Assembly: GCF_022682495.2 (NCBI RefSeq)
Contig: NC_071390.1
Coordinates: 166,371,220 to 166,435,219, forward strand
Direction of reading: 5' to 3'
Source: Desmodus rotundus
Lineage: Eukaryota; Chordata; Mammalia; Chiroptera; Phyllostomidae
DNA length: 64,000 nt
The stretch's first letter is position 1. Each line of letters begins with the position of its first letter. The notes beneath the pieces are model-generated. The model saw nothing but the letters and a program-made list of their open reading frames with translations. It had not been told where the DNA came from and did no database searches. Positions 42,051 through 52,500 of the stretch are shown here, piece after piece. Position numbers and translations under genes: made by a program.

Positions 42051-42626
42051 CACTAATGCCAGGCATAGGTGTCTCCTTCCTCCTTCCTGTTTCTCGATGC
42101 CTCTCCATAAAATTTCTGTCAGGGACTTACAATCCTTCTAAAAGGAAGTTCACTGTCAGGTCTCCTCTAAACCCTCCCCTCCCTAGTAAAAATAAAAGCC
42201 AAGATCAGTTAGATGAATCACAAGGAAAAGCATTAGATCCCTTCGGGACTGTGGGCTACTCAGGAGAAGTGGCTTTTAGTTCATCTTTCAAGGATCTGAA
42301 TGGCCTTAGGCAAGTAATAAAGAATCATATTGGCTTGTGGGTTTTCCAAGCAGAGGCAAGGATGACACATGATCTTAAAATTCAAGTTAACTAGAAATAA
42401 TTCAAAGTCTTACAGAACTCTCTTTAGTTGCCAGGTCTGCAAATCAAGGAAAAGAGCAGGCAGAAAATTGAGCCAGGAGGATTCTTGCACAGGAGATTCC
42501 CTGAGGGTAGGGTGGGTGCTTTCTCTTCACTCTTTCTTCCTCTGTGGATATCAGCCTTGTGGCCTGTGCATAAGAAGCTTTCAAACATCCCAACTACCCT
42601 TTCTTCATCTGGAAGGTCAAACACTT
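42051..42626. other. Unassigned region
   Basis: A 119-codon frame at 42,035-42,394 begins in the MIR and has no domain; no repeat recognised in the rest. Confidence 0.35.
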
Positions 42627-42636
42627 TGAAGGGGAC

Positions 42637-42847
42637 ATTTTTTTAAAAAGAAGATTTTATTTATTTTTAGAGAATAGGAGAGGGAGGGAGAAAGAAAGGG
42701 AGAGAAACAATGATTGGTCGCCTCTTGTACACATCCCAACTGGGGACCAAACCCACAACCCAGGCATGTGTCCTGACTGGAAATCAAACCAGTGACCTTT
42801 AGCTTCGTGGGACAATGCCCAACCCACTGAGCCACACCGGTCTGGGC
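42637..42847 (-). mobile_element. Ves SINE, antisense, with exact target duplication
   Basis: On the minus strand: head 'agcccagaccggtgtggctcagtgggttgggcattgtcccacgaagc', middle 'ggtttgatttccagtcaggacacatgcctgggttgtgggtttgg', end 'gaggcgaccaatcattgtttctctccctttc' and an A-rich tail. The exact 10-bp direct repeat 'tgaaggggac' lies at 42,627-42,636 and 42,848-42,857. The intact duplication shows that this is one of the younger insertions here. Confidence 0.95.
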
Positions 42848-42857
42848 TGAAGGGGAC

Positions 42858-43239
42858 TTTTATTTATTAAGACTTTTGGGGGCACAAGCAACAGAAACCA
42901 ACTCTAGCTATCTTGAGGAGAAATGTAACTGATCTTCGATGCCAAGGAAGTTCACCAGATCTGAGGAACTGTAGAACAACAAGGGTTTGAGAAGAGCAGA
43001 CTCTGGGCAGCCCTGGAGGCCTCAGCAATGACAGTCCAGCCACTTAGAGTACTGTCATGATGTGAGGGAAATAGCATTGGTCCAGCCTCAGACAGGGTTC
43101 CCCTTGACCAAGCAACTGTGGTCCAGGGAGTGGTGCTGCTGAGAGCCCACACCTGGGACTCAGGGGATGATGCCTAGAGAATGGGAATTTACTGGGAACT
43201 GAGCAGCCACCCACAGAACTACCTGTTAAAGATTTTGTG
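42858..43239. other. Possible old repeat
   Basis: 'ggcacaagcaacagaaaccaactctagctatcttgagg' resembles the interspersed repeat at 60.7 kb. The family is not named and the match is weak. Confidence 0.35.
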
Positions 43240-43770
43240 CATAAGTTACCTTTTGTGAATAACAAACCATCCCCCAACTGGTTTAAAATATCAACCATTT
43301 TACTTGCTCATGATTCTGTGGGTCAGCAATTTGGGCTGAGCTCAGCTGGGTGGTTCATCTCTTGGTTTCGCTTGGGGTCATTCTTATGGCTGCAGCTATC
43401 CAGTAGCTCAGTTGAGGCTGGATGATCCAAAATGGTTTCACTCTTGTGTCTGGAAGTTGGTGCTTATTAGCACCTGAGAAATTCTGCTGCTATTCCATGT
43501 GCCTTCTCATCCTCTAGCAGGCTAACCTTAGCTTCTTCACATGGTGGTCTCAGGGAAGCAAGAGAGGGCAGGCTCCAGTGTGTCTCTGTCTATATCACAT
43601 TTTCTGTAGACCTGTTGGTCAAAGTCAATCACACAGCCAAACTTAGAGTCAAGAGATCGAGTAATAAACTCTGTCTCGTGATGGAAGGAGGGGCAAAATC
43701 ACATTACAATGAATAATGCATACAGGTATTGCAGAAATTTATGGCCATTTTTTGAAATCTACTCTACCTT
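43240..43770 (-). mobile_element. Old MaLR-type LTR, antisense
   Basis: 'gtttaaaatatcaaccattttacttgctcatgattctgtgggtcagcaatttgggctgagctcagctgggtggttc' and 'ttggtcaaagtcaatcacacagccaaacttagagtcaagagatcgagtaataaactctgtctcgtgatggaaggaggggcaaaatcacattaca' are reversed MLT1-like LTR landmarks in the right order. Confidence 0.75.
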
Positions 43771-44069
43771 ATATTGGCTTTATTCTCCACATATTCCCTA
43801 AAGCAGTACAATTATTTTTTAAAAAATCTTTTTATTTTTTCTAGAAATGTAAATAGGCTGCTTACAAAATAAAATAATCTATAGGAAGATTTAGCTTTAA
43901 CCGGAAATCACAATTCTATGTTTTTCTGAGTGAGTCTGAAATGCAAGAATAATAAAAGAAACTGAATAAATCACTAGCCTGACGCTTGAGACTCAGTCTG
44001 ATTACTTTTTGATTAGCAGATATTCATAATACTAGATTGCCAACTTGACTTTAGATTCTGTTAACGATG
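43771..44069. other. AT-rich unassigned interval
   Basis: Contains 'aaatgtaaataggctgcttac' and 'gattagcagatattcataat'. No repeat signature. A candidate to check for cross-species conservation. Confidence 0.35.
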
Positions 44070-44290
44070 ACAAGAGTCATTTCTTGCGTACCTGCTATGC
44101 ACTAGGTGTCTTTGTACAATATTTTTAATTATTGCAGTACTCTGTGAAGTAGAAATTATTATTCCCATTTTTGGGTTGAGGACCTGTAGCCCAAGGTTAA
44201 ACTTCCTTCCCCCTTTGCAGAAGTTGTTTATATCAGAGACAGAATTTGAACCCAGGTCAGTCTGACTCCTTGGGCTTAGTCACTGTCCAT
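44070..44290 (-). mobile_element. MIR SINE, antisense
   Basis: 'gcgtacctgctatgcactaggtgtctttgtac', 'gaggacctgtagcccaaggtt' and 'gacagaatttgaacccaggtcagtctgactccttgggcttagtcactgtcc' give the reversed MIR almost to its tRNA head. Confidence 0.85.
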
Positions 44291-45177
44291 TCAGCTTCTT
44301 AGTGATATTTGTTTCTCTCCAGGTAATATATTAATTAGATGGATAACAAGGCAAAGAAACACACACCATGCATTCTTCTCAACTTGGTCAATCTTGTGAA
44401 TGGAAGGAAAATTTCATTGTTCTGGTGGTCAAGTGGAATTTCTTTCTCCTGCACCTTCCTTGAAGAAAGTAGAGGTTTTCCAGCTCTGATCTTCAACCTT
44501 CCATTACGGAAGGAGTTCCATGTTTGGAAAGCCTTCCTTACGCTGAGGCTGTTAGATAAAAGGTAAGGATCTCAGTGACCTGGAGGGCATGGGCCTGAGG
44601 TTGACTCTTGGGTTCCCTGCTTCAGCTTGAGGGCTGAAGAACTGAGAAGAAGATGGGAATGGTGCTCTATGGGTCACATCAGAATGTTTTCAGAACTGCA
44701 GGAGTTCATTGGAAATGGTTAAAATATATTTGTTGTTTAATGACTGGAGTAAATACATATAAGGAAATGATTGGTATAAGTATATACATGCACATGTATT
44801 TACCTCTCCCTCCCAAAGGACTGTAATCCATATGTTTGCTGGGAGTTGAGTATTTGGAATTTGGTTTGCATTATCGCCTGTAAATGATATTTCTAAAAAT
44901 AATTAGTTTTCAAGACTGGTCTGTGGCTTTTTGTTGTTGTTGTTAACTCTTAGTGTTTTTCAGTCCAGCCCAGTTTTTAAGCCACTTAATCTCTATTTCC
45001 AAACTACATTCTCAGGGTAAAGATGTATGTTCAGGTGCAAATCAGATCAGGAAGCACATCCATCCTGGACCAGTGGCTCCTTTGCATTCAGCATGGAGGT
45101 TAGGAGAAAGGGCAGGAGCAGGCGGGAAAGCAAAGGCTCTACACAGTGTATTTTGGGTAAATTCCTAAGGGAACTAA
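44291..45177. other. Unassigned region
   Basis: About 0.9 kb. A 75-codon frame (44,339-44,566) has no known motif; no interspersed repeat recognised. Confidence 0.4.
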
Positions 45178-45400
45178 CATTCATCAGTGGTCTATTATAT
45201 GCCACACCCTGTCCAAGGCACTTGTGAAAAAGTTCCTATTTTCTCCCCTCAGTTGTCCAGTGACGTAGGCATCCTTACCTTATTTATCCCATTTTAGAGA
45301 CACAAGAGGGAAGCAACTTGCCTAAGGTCTCAAATTCACTATGTGGTAAAGTCAGAACTTGAACTCATATCTGTTTGCTTTCAAAGTCTTTGTTGTTTCT
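45178..45400 (-). mobile_element. MIR SINE, antisense
   Basis: 'cattcatcagtggtctattatatgccacaccctgtccaaggcacttg' and 'tttagagacacaagagggaagcaacttgcctaaggtctcaaattcactatgtggtaaagtcagaacttgaactc' are reversed MIR. Confidence 0.85.
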
Positions 45401-45744
45401 GTTCCCCATGCTGCTGTTGACTCCATCCTTGGAGTGGGAGGCAGCTCTTGTTTGTATCTTTGGCCTCTAATAAGAGAGAGGGTAGGAACTCTGGGTCACT
45501 AGCTGAGCAGTTCTAAACTGAGGAAGGAGTTAAGCAGGAATGGAGGAGTGTCAAGGAAGCGCCAAATACTTCCACCTCCTTTGTCCACAAAGGGTGTTCA
45601 TTAGGTAATTGTTCACGAATTGGGGCAGTTCACATTATTCTCTTGACAGATGGTGCATGAGTACCATCTGACAGTCTGACAGTAGTTGGCAAATTCACTC
45701 TCCTCCTTGATTTCTCAAGCTCTGTGTCCTCAATAAGTGAACAA
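45401..45744. other. No feature recognised
   Basis: A short direct repeat 'ctgacagt' near 45,670 is too small to matter. Confidence 0.35.
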
Positions 45745-45975
45745 GGACACAGCATGGATTAATGATTATGATGAGATTGGGATTTGAATTAAGGGCAAGC
45801 TCAGTTCAATCTGCTCCTTATGAGCTGTGTGAGCCGAAATGTTCTTGATGGAAACATTGGGATAAGCACTATATATACAAGTGATGGGGTCATTATGGGG
45901 ACTAAGGTAATATATGGAAAGCACTTAGCGGAGTTAGTGCACTTAGTAGGCATTCATTAAATGCTGGAGAAGAAC
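45745..45975 (+). mobile_element. MIR SINE, near full length
   Basis: 'gcatggattaatgattatgatgagattgggatttgaattaagggcaagctc' (head) to 'ggaaagcacttagcggagttagtgcacttagtaggcattcattaaatgctgg' (3' end). Confidence 0.8.
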
Positions 45976-46019
45976 TCTTCTGGCTCAGTCACGTACTGGC
46001 TTTGGGATCTCATGCACAT

Positions 46020-46370
46020 TTAGCAGTCAGGAGAGGCTAGACCATGCTGCTGTAACAACAGTCTGAAAATACCAGTGCCGCACAGCAGAGAAATAACACT
46101 TGCTGATATTCAGGGCCACTGTGGATTTGCCGAAGCTTGGCTTCCCTACCCCACTCTGGGGCCCAGGGCAGCCTCCATCTGTAACATTGCCAGTCTGTGT
46201 GGCAGATGGAAAAGAAAGATGGCAAACCAGAAGCTGGAAGACGTGTGTCACCTCTGCTTTTCACTGGCCAGCACAAATCATACAGCCACTCCCGAGTTCA
46301 ACAGTACAAGGGTGGAAAATGCTCCTACCGGGAGGGAAATTGAAGGGAAGAAAATTGTAACATTTTATCA
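46020..46370 (-). mobile_element. Old LTR, antisense
   Basis: 'gtcaggagaggctagaccatgctgctgtaacaacagtctgaaaataccag' is the reversed end of an old MaLR-type LTR. 'gacgtgtgtcacctctgcttttcactggccagcacaaatcatacagccac' is the reversed 'gtggcca..ggccaatg..agtgatgtgtgtcacttcc' segment. An 86- and a 102-codon frame across it are chance. Confidence 0.65.
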
Positions 46371-46394
46371 TGTAATCGTATAATTGACCAGCAA

Positions 46395-46455
46395 TTTATC
46401 CTGAGTCCCAGCTCTCTGTAAAGTGTCTAGTGCATAGTAGGCATTCTTGAGAAAA
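46395..46455 (+). mobile_element. L2 LINE tail fragment
   Basis: 'tcccagctctctgtaaagtgtctagtgcatagtaggcattcttgag' resembles the L2 terminus. Confidence 0.5.
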
Positions 46456-46847
46456 ATATTATCATTGCTTTCTCAAGTGCTTTTGGGGCCCCCTCTCCTC
46501 CCAGTTTGGCCTAAAGAGGTGTCAGACCCAGAAAGTCCGGTTGTGCCTTATTTAGCTCAACATCTGGAGAGACTCAGCTGTACCACATATTTGTTCCTAA
46601 ATCACTGAATTGCTTACTGAGTTGGCCGCCGAGCCACCTTTTCCAGACCGGAGAAGAGGAAAAACTTACTTGCAAAGAAATAGAGACGACTCCTCTTGGC
46701 CCGGCTGAGGCCTCTTTTGGAGATGGGCCATAATAAACAGAGCAGATTTATAACAACAAGGATACCCCAAACAGAGAGTGAAATGCAATTCCAGGGGATG
46801 AGCAGGGTGGAGCAAGGAGCGGCTTGTCAAAAGGCTGTCATCTGCCG
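46456..46847. other. No feature recognised
   Basis: No named repeat between the L2 tail and the next MIR. Confidence 0.35.
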
Positions 46848-46985
46848 GCAGTGTGATCTCAGACAAGCTCCTTCACGTCCCTGGGCCTCACTGACCTCAT
46901 GTGTAGAAGGGGGTGGCGGTGGGGATGCTGACCATGTCTCACTGAGTGGGGATGGAGTAAAAGGAAATAAAATGTGACGAGTTTT
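46848..46985 (+). mobile_element. MIR SINE core
   Basis: 'gcagtgtgatctcagacaagctccttcacgtccctgggcctcactgacctcatgtgtagaagggggtgg' is the MIR core. Confidence 0.75.
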
Positions 46986-47819
46986 ACAAACTATGCAAAC
47001 CATTCCACGGTGGTTTAACAAAATAGTTCAAATGAATGAAACATTTAAATTTAACACAGATATGACAGTGTGTAAAATATATCCAATGATAACAACAATT
47101 TGGTAATATATATGGAAGTGGTTGTTGAGTCCCAAAAGCACAGAATATATTCCCAGTTCTTAGGGTTCTTCAAGGGGTTGCAAAGAAGAGAGAGTTTTAT
47201 TATTTAGGTATTCAATTTGCTGGCAACCATCTTATGCTACAATTCAGCATTTGTCATGGTTGACTAAATTTTTTCTCCAGAAAATTAGATGGAGTGTGCA
47301 AACACAAAGACACAGCGTGGCCGCCTGGAACAAAACATTACGTAGGGAGTCTTGGGGCAAGATTGAGAGATCAAAGGCCAGGTGGGCTGCTTGTTTTGTT
47401 GCTGGGGTTCCATTTGGTATCATTTCCGTATTTCACTCAGCCATTGCTCAACTTCCACTCTCTCCATCATCAGAAAGTATTTTTAGGTCCTTTCATTACA
47501 GGAAATCTTTGGCATTGTTCTCAGGGTTGGTCAGAAGGGGGAACATAAGTTTTTCATTGTTAGTCCATCTATGAATAAGGACAAGCAAATGCATCTTTGT
47601 ATCTCAGGGGCAGGGGACCCTACACTCTCCTCCGAGGCTGCGTTTCATAATTGATCATTTGACCAGAGCACAGGAGCGAGAAGCTCATTCGCTACAGTGT
47701 GGGTGTGGCTCAGCTCTTCACATAGTAGGTGGCTTCCGAGGGACTTTTGCCTGGACCCCCAAGACTGGGGCATGAGTCCCTCCTTTGCGTTCCTGTGTCC
47801 ATCGTTGTCCTTGTTGCCG
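46986..47819. other. Unassigned region
   Basis: Two overlapping sense frames (107 and 84 codons) at 47,251-47,574 use different phases of the same DNA and have no known domain. Confidence 0.4.
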
Positions 47820-47990
47820 TCATTTAGATCACAAATGCTTGTTCCCGTAGTGCTCACACCGTACCATGTCCTGTTCTAAGCGCGGTAGTGTGTGAACTCA
47901 CTAGACTGTCACACAACCCTACACGGTTTGCACTTTGGGTTGGGAATCCTTTTTTCGGAAGGGGACATAGGGGCAAGGAGGTTAAACCGC
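47820..47990 (-). mobile_element. MIR SINE, antisense
   Basis: 'gtgctcacaccgtaccatgtcctgttctaagcgcggtagtgtgtgaactcactagactgtcacacaaccctacacggt' is the reversed MIR 3' half. Confidence 0.7.
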
Positions 47991-48004
47991 TTCTCAAAGG
48001 TTAT

Positions 48005-48090
48005 AAGAATGAAATGAGTTAATGTCTGTCAGGTGCCTCACACAGCACCTGGCAAATGGTAATTGCCCTGTAAGCTCTTGTTAAGTAAAT
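48005..48090 (+). mobile_element. MIR SINE 3' end, sense
   Basis: 'agaatgaaatgagttaatgtctgtcaggtgcctcacacagcacctggcaaatggtaattgcc' is a sense MIR end right next to the antisense MIR. Confidence 0.7.
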
Positions 48091-48794
48091 CTGCAGAGCC
48101 TAAGCCAAGCAGGACTTCAGGGCCTGTGCGTGGTTTCAGTGTATCGGGGCCGGAGGCCTCGGTTTTACATCTCTCTTGCAGCGGGGTCTTGGCCTGGTTG
48201 CTCCTTCCCCTGTAGGACCTGTGGGTCTCCCAAGTAGGTTTAGCCTGTTGATGGAGTAAAGCGTTCCTGGGGCAAAATGTTGCCGGCTGAGAAACACGTG
48301 ACAGAAACTGCAGTGGTAGGGACGGTGGCTGGGGAATTTACCATGCCTTCCAGTTTTTACGAGGAGCCGCTGGGGTGGAGTGGAGGTCTGTTTTGTGCCA
48401 CGGAAGATTTCTCCAGAATGAATTCAGAAATCTATCCAACAAAACAAAACTCATTTTTTAGACATGTGATTCCCTGGAACCTCATAACCAGAGGTGGCCA
48501 TAGCATCAGAGGTATAGTTCAAGGGCACAGAGAGTAGAGCGAGTGAGGAAAAGTTCTTAAATGTTAACTGCAATAGCATTTGAAGGGCCAGGAAACAAAC
48601 TCTGTCCCTTGGGGTCTTGGGACAGAGCTGATGCTGGAGGAGGTTGCTGAGATGGGCACACCTGGTGGAAACGTGGGGAGGGATGTTGGTGAAGAAGAGG
48701 GGCAGTGGGGCAGATTCCCCAGTCAGCCATCTCTTGGGTGTGACCTCCTTTACTACTATTACCCATGACAATAGGTAAAAGTGAGTCCACTCAG
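48091..48794. other. Unassigned region
   Basis: Frames of 86 (plus) and 106 codons (minus) overlap at 48,277-48,771; neither has a known motif. Confidence 0.4.
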
Positions 48795-48955
48795 TGCTTC
48801 CACTGTCATATCCTTTGACCAGGGCATGACAGGTTAATTGCCCCCACCCTTTGAGGGATGAATGAAGGGAGTCTCAGAGAGGCTAAGTGACTTGTCCACA
48901 TTGTCACCACCTTGAAGCTGGGGAGTATTTGAATTTCGGAGTCTGAGTCTCTCAT
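48795..48955 (-). mobile_element. MIR SINE, antisense
   Basis: 'gggagtctcagagaggctaagtgacttgtccacattgtcaccaccttgaagctggggagtatttgaatttcgg' is the reversed MIR core. Confidence 0.75.
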
Positions 48956-49789
48956 ACAAGATCCTTCTCAGCCTTCCACGGATTCACGTGATGTGAACTT
49001 TTCCATTTCCCTTCTGACTTTGGAAAAACTCATTTTCACTTCCTCCTTAAACCTGACTCTACAAATATGAGTCCTTCTTAAAGCATTTCTATGGTGGGGG
49101 GTGGGGTGCAGGGAATGCGTGCCCCACTCCCCACATTTCCATAGAGGGAGGCCTCCACCCCACCCCCAGAGTGAAATAGATGGGAGAAACATGCCTGCCA
49201 CTTTCCATTCTTCTACAGTGGAGTAACCTTCTCTGGCTGGTGAGATTGGGGAAGGGGCTCCTCATGGGGCTGCAGCAACCTTTTCATCACTGTCCTTTGG
49301 AGCAGCCTGGCCTCAGGAAGCAGCCATCCTTGGCTCCCCAGTAGGAGCAGACCTGTGGGGCAGGGCTCCGGCCCATCTCCTGGGAAATGGTTTGTCCTAA
49401 GGTCTTCAATCAGGAGAACATACCCGGAATCTGAAGAGGGTCTTGGATAGAAGCCTCCACATTCTCTAGCCTGACTACCAGAAACAATGCTGCTTTTCTC
49501 ACTGTTTTGGACAGTATCCTCTGTCTCTCATTTGTTGGACTCTTAACCCAGACCAACTCGAGGTGAGTGTTAACCATTATTGTCTGCAGCAGCAGGTGCC
49601 TCAGCTGCCACGGGGGTGGCATGCTTCTTCTCTTTGGATACCTGTGTGTGTGCGTGCGTGCACACGCATGTGCACCCGTGCAACCTTGATGACCATCTTC
49701 ATATTAATGTTTAATAGTAGTCCCTAAGGAGGATGCAATTTTGTTGAATTCCTCTGTCCTGCCTGTGATAATTTACTAGTTTATTTAGT
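48956..49789. other. Unassigned, with TG/GCGTGC tract
   Basis: Only the alternating purine-pyrimidine tract at 49,642-49,680 ('tgtgtgtgtgcgtgcgtgcacacgcatgtgcac') stands out; it has Z-DNA-forming potential. Confidence 0.4.
49642..49680. repeat. Alternating purine-pyrimidine (TG/CG) tract
   Basis: About 39 bases of almost strictly alternating purine-pyrimidine, with CG steps. Confidence 0.85.
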
Positions 49790-50251
49790 CAGTTCTATTG
49801 GGTGCTTGCATTGCACCTGGTTCTGTTCAAGGAGCCAGGGATGCAAAGATGAAAAGATGCACTCCCTTCTCTGGAGGCCCTATCAGTGTGGTCGGGAGAC
49901 AAACATGCAAATGAGAAACCGAACACTCTGACATCCTCGTTGCAGCGGAGACTCAGAGAGTGCAGCAGATGTATAAAAGGAGTGTTACAAAGAGTGAGGA
50001 GGCAGGGGGCCTTCATGGGACAACTTTGAACTGGGAGGTAGAAACGAGGAGGAATTGGTCAGGTGGCCAAGTGAAGAGGCAGCACCCTTCCAGACAGAGA
50101 GGTGTGTATGAGGAGAAATGGGGGGGCTCAGGAGCCATGAGTAATTTCCCATAGCTGGAGGTGGAGTGCCAGGGAGCTGGAGAGAAAGAATGGGACCATT
50201 TCATTAAGCCCTTTTGTGCCCTGCTAAGGATCTTGAACTCATCATCTGTAG
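49790..50251 (-). mobile_element. L2 LINE, antisense (part 1)
   Basis: 'gggtgcttgcattgcacctggttctgttcaaggagccagggatgcaaagatgaaaagatgcactcccttctctggaggccctatcagtgtggtcgggagac' is the reversed L2 tail. The element then runs inward to 'ttaagcccttttgtgccctgctaaggatcttgaactcatcatctgtag', where a MER5 element interrupts it. Confidence 0.85.
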
Positions 50252-50402
50252 CAGTGCTTCCCAGACTTCCTTGATGATAAGCATCATTTGGTTGACGACT
50301 AAAACATGGAGGCTCTAGACTCAAGCCAGAGCTGCATGGAGGATCTCACTAGTTGAAAGCACCCTGCTGATTCTTAGAGTCAGACACATTTTGGAAACAC
50401 TG
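50252..50402. mobile_element. MER5-type hAT-Charlie MITE
   Basis: Inverted ends 'cagtgcttcccagactt' and 'cattttggaaacactg', and internal 'gagtcagacacattttgg', mark a short hAT element inserted in L2. I could not confirm an 8-bp target duplication ('atctgtag' against 'ctgagcta'), probably because of age. Confidence 0.75.
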
Positions 50403-50600
50403 CTGAGCTATGGGGTTTGGAATAAAGGAGTGGCATGGGCAGAATCGCCTCATCATGAAATCAGTCTGGTGTATGGAAGGTGCACTGGGGGAAGGCTGGT
50501 AAAATTGGAGGTCTGCGGACAGGTGAGGACTCTTGTCTACATGTGAGGTGATGAGAACCCGATGAAGGGAGGGGTGGAGTGGATGGGAGCTGGGGAGAGG
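50403..50600 (-). mobile_element. L2 LINE, antisense (part 2)
   Basis: 'taaaggagtggcatgggcagaatcgcctcatcatgaaatcagtctggtgtatggaagg' and 'ctacatgtgaggtgatgagaacccgatgaagggagg' continue the reversed L2 after the MER5 insertion. Confidence 0.75.
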
Positions 50601-50704
50601 GTTGGAGAGTACTAATGTAGCAGTTTTGCAGGAGGCTGCAGATTCATGCACTGTCCACTCACTTGAGTGGAGAAAAAGTATCTTCTTAATATCACATAGC
50701 TGAA

Positions 50705-50867
50705 TGTACTGAATCATGTCTCCCCTGACCCCTCTAAATTCATATGTTGAAGCTCAAATCCCCAGTGAGTTGGTACTTGGAGATGGGGCCTTTGGGAGGT
50801 AATTAGGTGTAGAAGGGTGGTAATCTCATGAGGGGATTAGTGCCCTCTTAAACAGGGACGCCAGAGA
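50705..50867 (+). mobile_element. MaLR (MLT1/MST-like) LTR, part 1
   Basis: 'gaatcatgtctcccctgacccctctaaattcatatgttgaagctcaaatccccagtgagttggtacttggagatggggcctttgggaggtaattagg' is the 5' half of a sense MaLR LTR, ending in the duplicated target 'ctcttaaacagggacgccagaga' (50,845-50,867). Confidence 0.9.
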
Positions 50868-51320
50868 AATCTCATACCTATTTGACAACATATGTAGTTA
50901 TTAGAATACTGTTGACTGTTTTCCCTATGCTGTACTTTACATGCCTGTGGCTATTCCGTAACTACCAATTTTGTAGTTCTTAATCTCTTCGCCTTTTTCA
51001 CCCATCCCCTCAATCCCCCCACCATCTGGCAACCATCAAAATGTTCTCTGTATCTATGAGTCTGTTTCTGTTCTGCTTCTTTGTTTATTTTGTTTTTCAG
51101 ATTTCACATGTAAGTGGCATCATATGGCTTTGTCTTCCTCTGTCTGACTTACTTCACTCAGCACAATGCCCTAACTCCTTTAGCTTTTTCTTGTCTGGGA
51201 AGCACTTGATCTGTCCTCAGATTCTAAATGATAGCTTTGCTGGGTAGAGTAATCTTGATTGTTGGTCCTTGATTTTCATCACTTTGAAAAACCAGGAATA
51301 TAATAAAACATAATTGCCAT
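50868..51320 (-). mobile_element. HAL1-type L1 derivative, antisense, nested in LTR
   Basis: On the minus strand the element reads ORF1 C-terminal sequence (VMKIKDQQSRLLYPAKLSF, in frame at about 51,225-51,290), then within a few codons the last residues of ORF2 (IVLSEVSQTEEDKAI, about 51,120-51,165), then L1 3' UTR. The whole reverse transcriptase and endonuclease part of ORF2 is missing. This is the layout of a half-L1 (HAL1), or of an internally deleted L1. Both flanks carry the same LTR segment, a target duplication of about 23-27 bp, so it inserted as a unit by L1-style retrotransposition. No clear poly-T remains at the left end. Confidence 0.8.
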
Positions 51321-51550
51321 CTCTTAAAAAAGAAGAGACACCAGAGAGCTTGCTCTCACTTGCTCTCTCAGCCATGTGAAGACACAGTGAGAAGGTGGCT
51401 ACCCTTCCGCAAGCCAGGAGGAATGCTCCCATCTGAACTCACCCTGCTGGCACCCTGCATTCAAATTCCAGCCTCCAGAACTGTGAGAAAATACACTTTA
51501 CAACCACCCAATAAATGGCATTTTGTATGGCAGCCCAGGCTGACTAATCA
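51321..51550 (+). mobile_element. MaLR LTR, part 2
   Basis: Restarts with 'ctcttaaaaaagaagagacaccagaga' (second copy of the target). It continues 'gccatgtgaagacacagtgagaaggtgg..attccagcctccagaactgtgagaaaatacactttacaaccacccaataaatggcattttgtatggcagccc', the MaLR LTR 3' half with its polyadenylation region. Confidence 0.92.
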
Positions 51551-51595
51551 AATTATCTAATCTCCTCCATTAGCTCCTTAACCCTATGAGTAGCA

Positions 51596-51666
51596 AAATA
51601 ATAATAATAATAATAATAATTAATAATAATAATAGTAGTAATGAGAATAACAGTAATAATAATAAT
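51596..51666. repeat. (AAT)n microsatellite
   Basis: ATA/AAT units with TAG and TAA variants. Confidence 0.95.
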
Positions 51667-51714
51667 ACATTTTTAAAAATCGAATAATTTCCATATGATT
51701 TCCCAAAACTTTGT

Positions 51715-52332
51715 GTTGCCAAATCCAGGAGTCACTCTCTTATCTTTCTCGACCTTCCAGCAGCATCCAGCAGAGTAGAACATGCTGTTTCCCTGAAAAT
51801 ACGCTTTCCTTGCTTTCTCTGACACGCATTCTATAAGCCACATCCACCATGCTCACTTATGTCCACCACGGCCTCCTCCCCTTCTGAGCCTCTTTGGCCG
51901 AATCCTCCTCTCACACTTGACTTTGACTTTTAAAGTCTGTCTTAGAGCCTATTTTCATTTATATCCTTCCTTAGTGACCTCACTATTTGCTCTAATTCTA
52001 TCTAAATCTGGACTTTTCGTACCTAGTTCTCCATCACTGACCTCACCCAAATACTCCAGACTCCTAGCCAGCTGCCTACTAGACTCTGCCTTCTGCACGC
52101 CTCACGAACTGCACGTCCACAGTCCACAGTGGACTCCCCAGGCTTCCTTCCCTCAGCCAGCTGGCTCACAGTCTCCCCATCTCTGTGAGAGTGACTGCTG
52201 TCTTCCCAGTCCCTCAAGTGAAAATCTATGGGTTTTCCTCAATTCCACTGTCTCCTTTAAATTTCATACCCAATCCATCAAGAAGTTCTGCAGACTACTG
52301 CTGAACGTTCCTCTTCTCTCCACACCCTGTGT
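51715..52332 (+). mobile_element. L2 LINE ORF2 relic
   Basis: 'gactcctagccagctgcctactagactctgcc', 'ccccatctctgtgagagtgactgctgtcttcccagtccctcaagtgaaaatctatgggttttcctcaattccactgtctcctttaaatttcatacccaatccatcaagaagttctgc' follows the L2 RT segment (consensus LGVILDSSLSF..HIQSISKSC). A 160-codon frame (51,917-52,399) crosses it by chance, running into the next element. Confidence 0.75.
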
Positions 52333-52500
52333 CAGTGGTTCTCAAATTTCAGCGTGCCTCCGAATCACCTGCTGGCTTCTTACAACCAAATTGCTGTGAG
52401 TTTCAGATTCAGGAAGTTCAGGGTGGGGCCTGAAATTTGCATTTCTAACCAAGTCCTCAGAAAATGCTGCTGGTCCTGGGCCATACTTTGAGAACCACCG
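52333..52500. mobile_element. MER5A hAT-Charlie MITE
   Basis: 'cagtggttctcaaatttcagcgtgcctccgaatcacctgctggcttcttac' at the left and 'gctgctggtcctgggccatactttgagaaccaccg' at the right are the inverted ends, with 'cagattcaggaagttcagggtggggcctgaaatttgcatttctaacc' between them. A complete, nonautonomous MER5A. It lies directly after the L2 relic. Confidence 0.95.

Noticed and set aside
51917..52399. 160-codon plus-strand frame
   Set aside because: It spans an L2 ORF2 relic and runs into a MER5A transposon; it is transposon debris.
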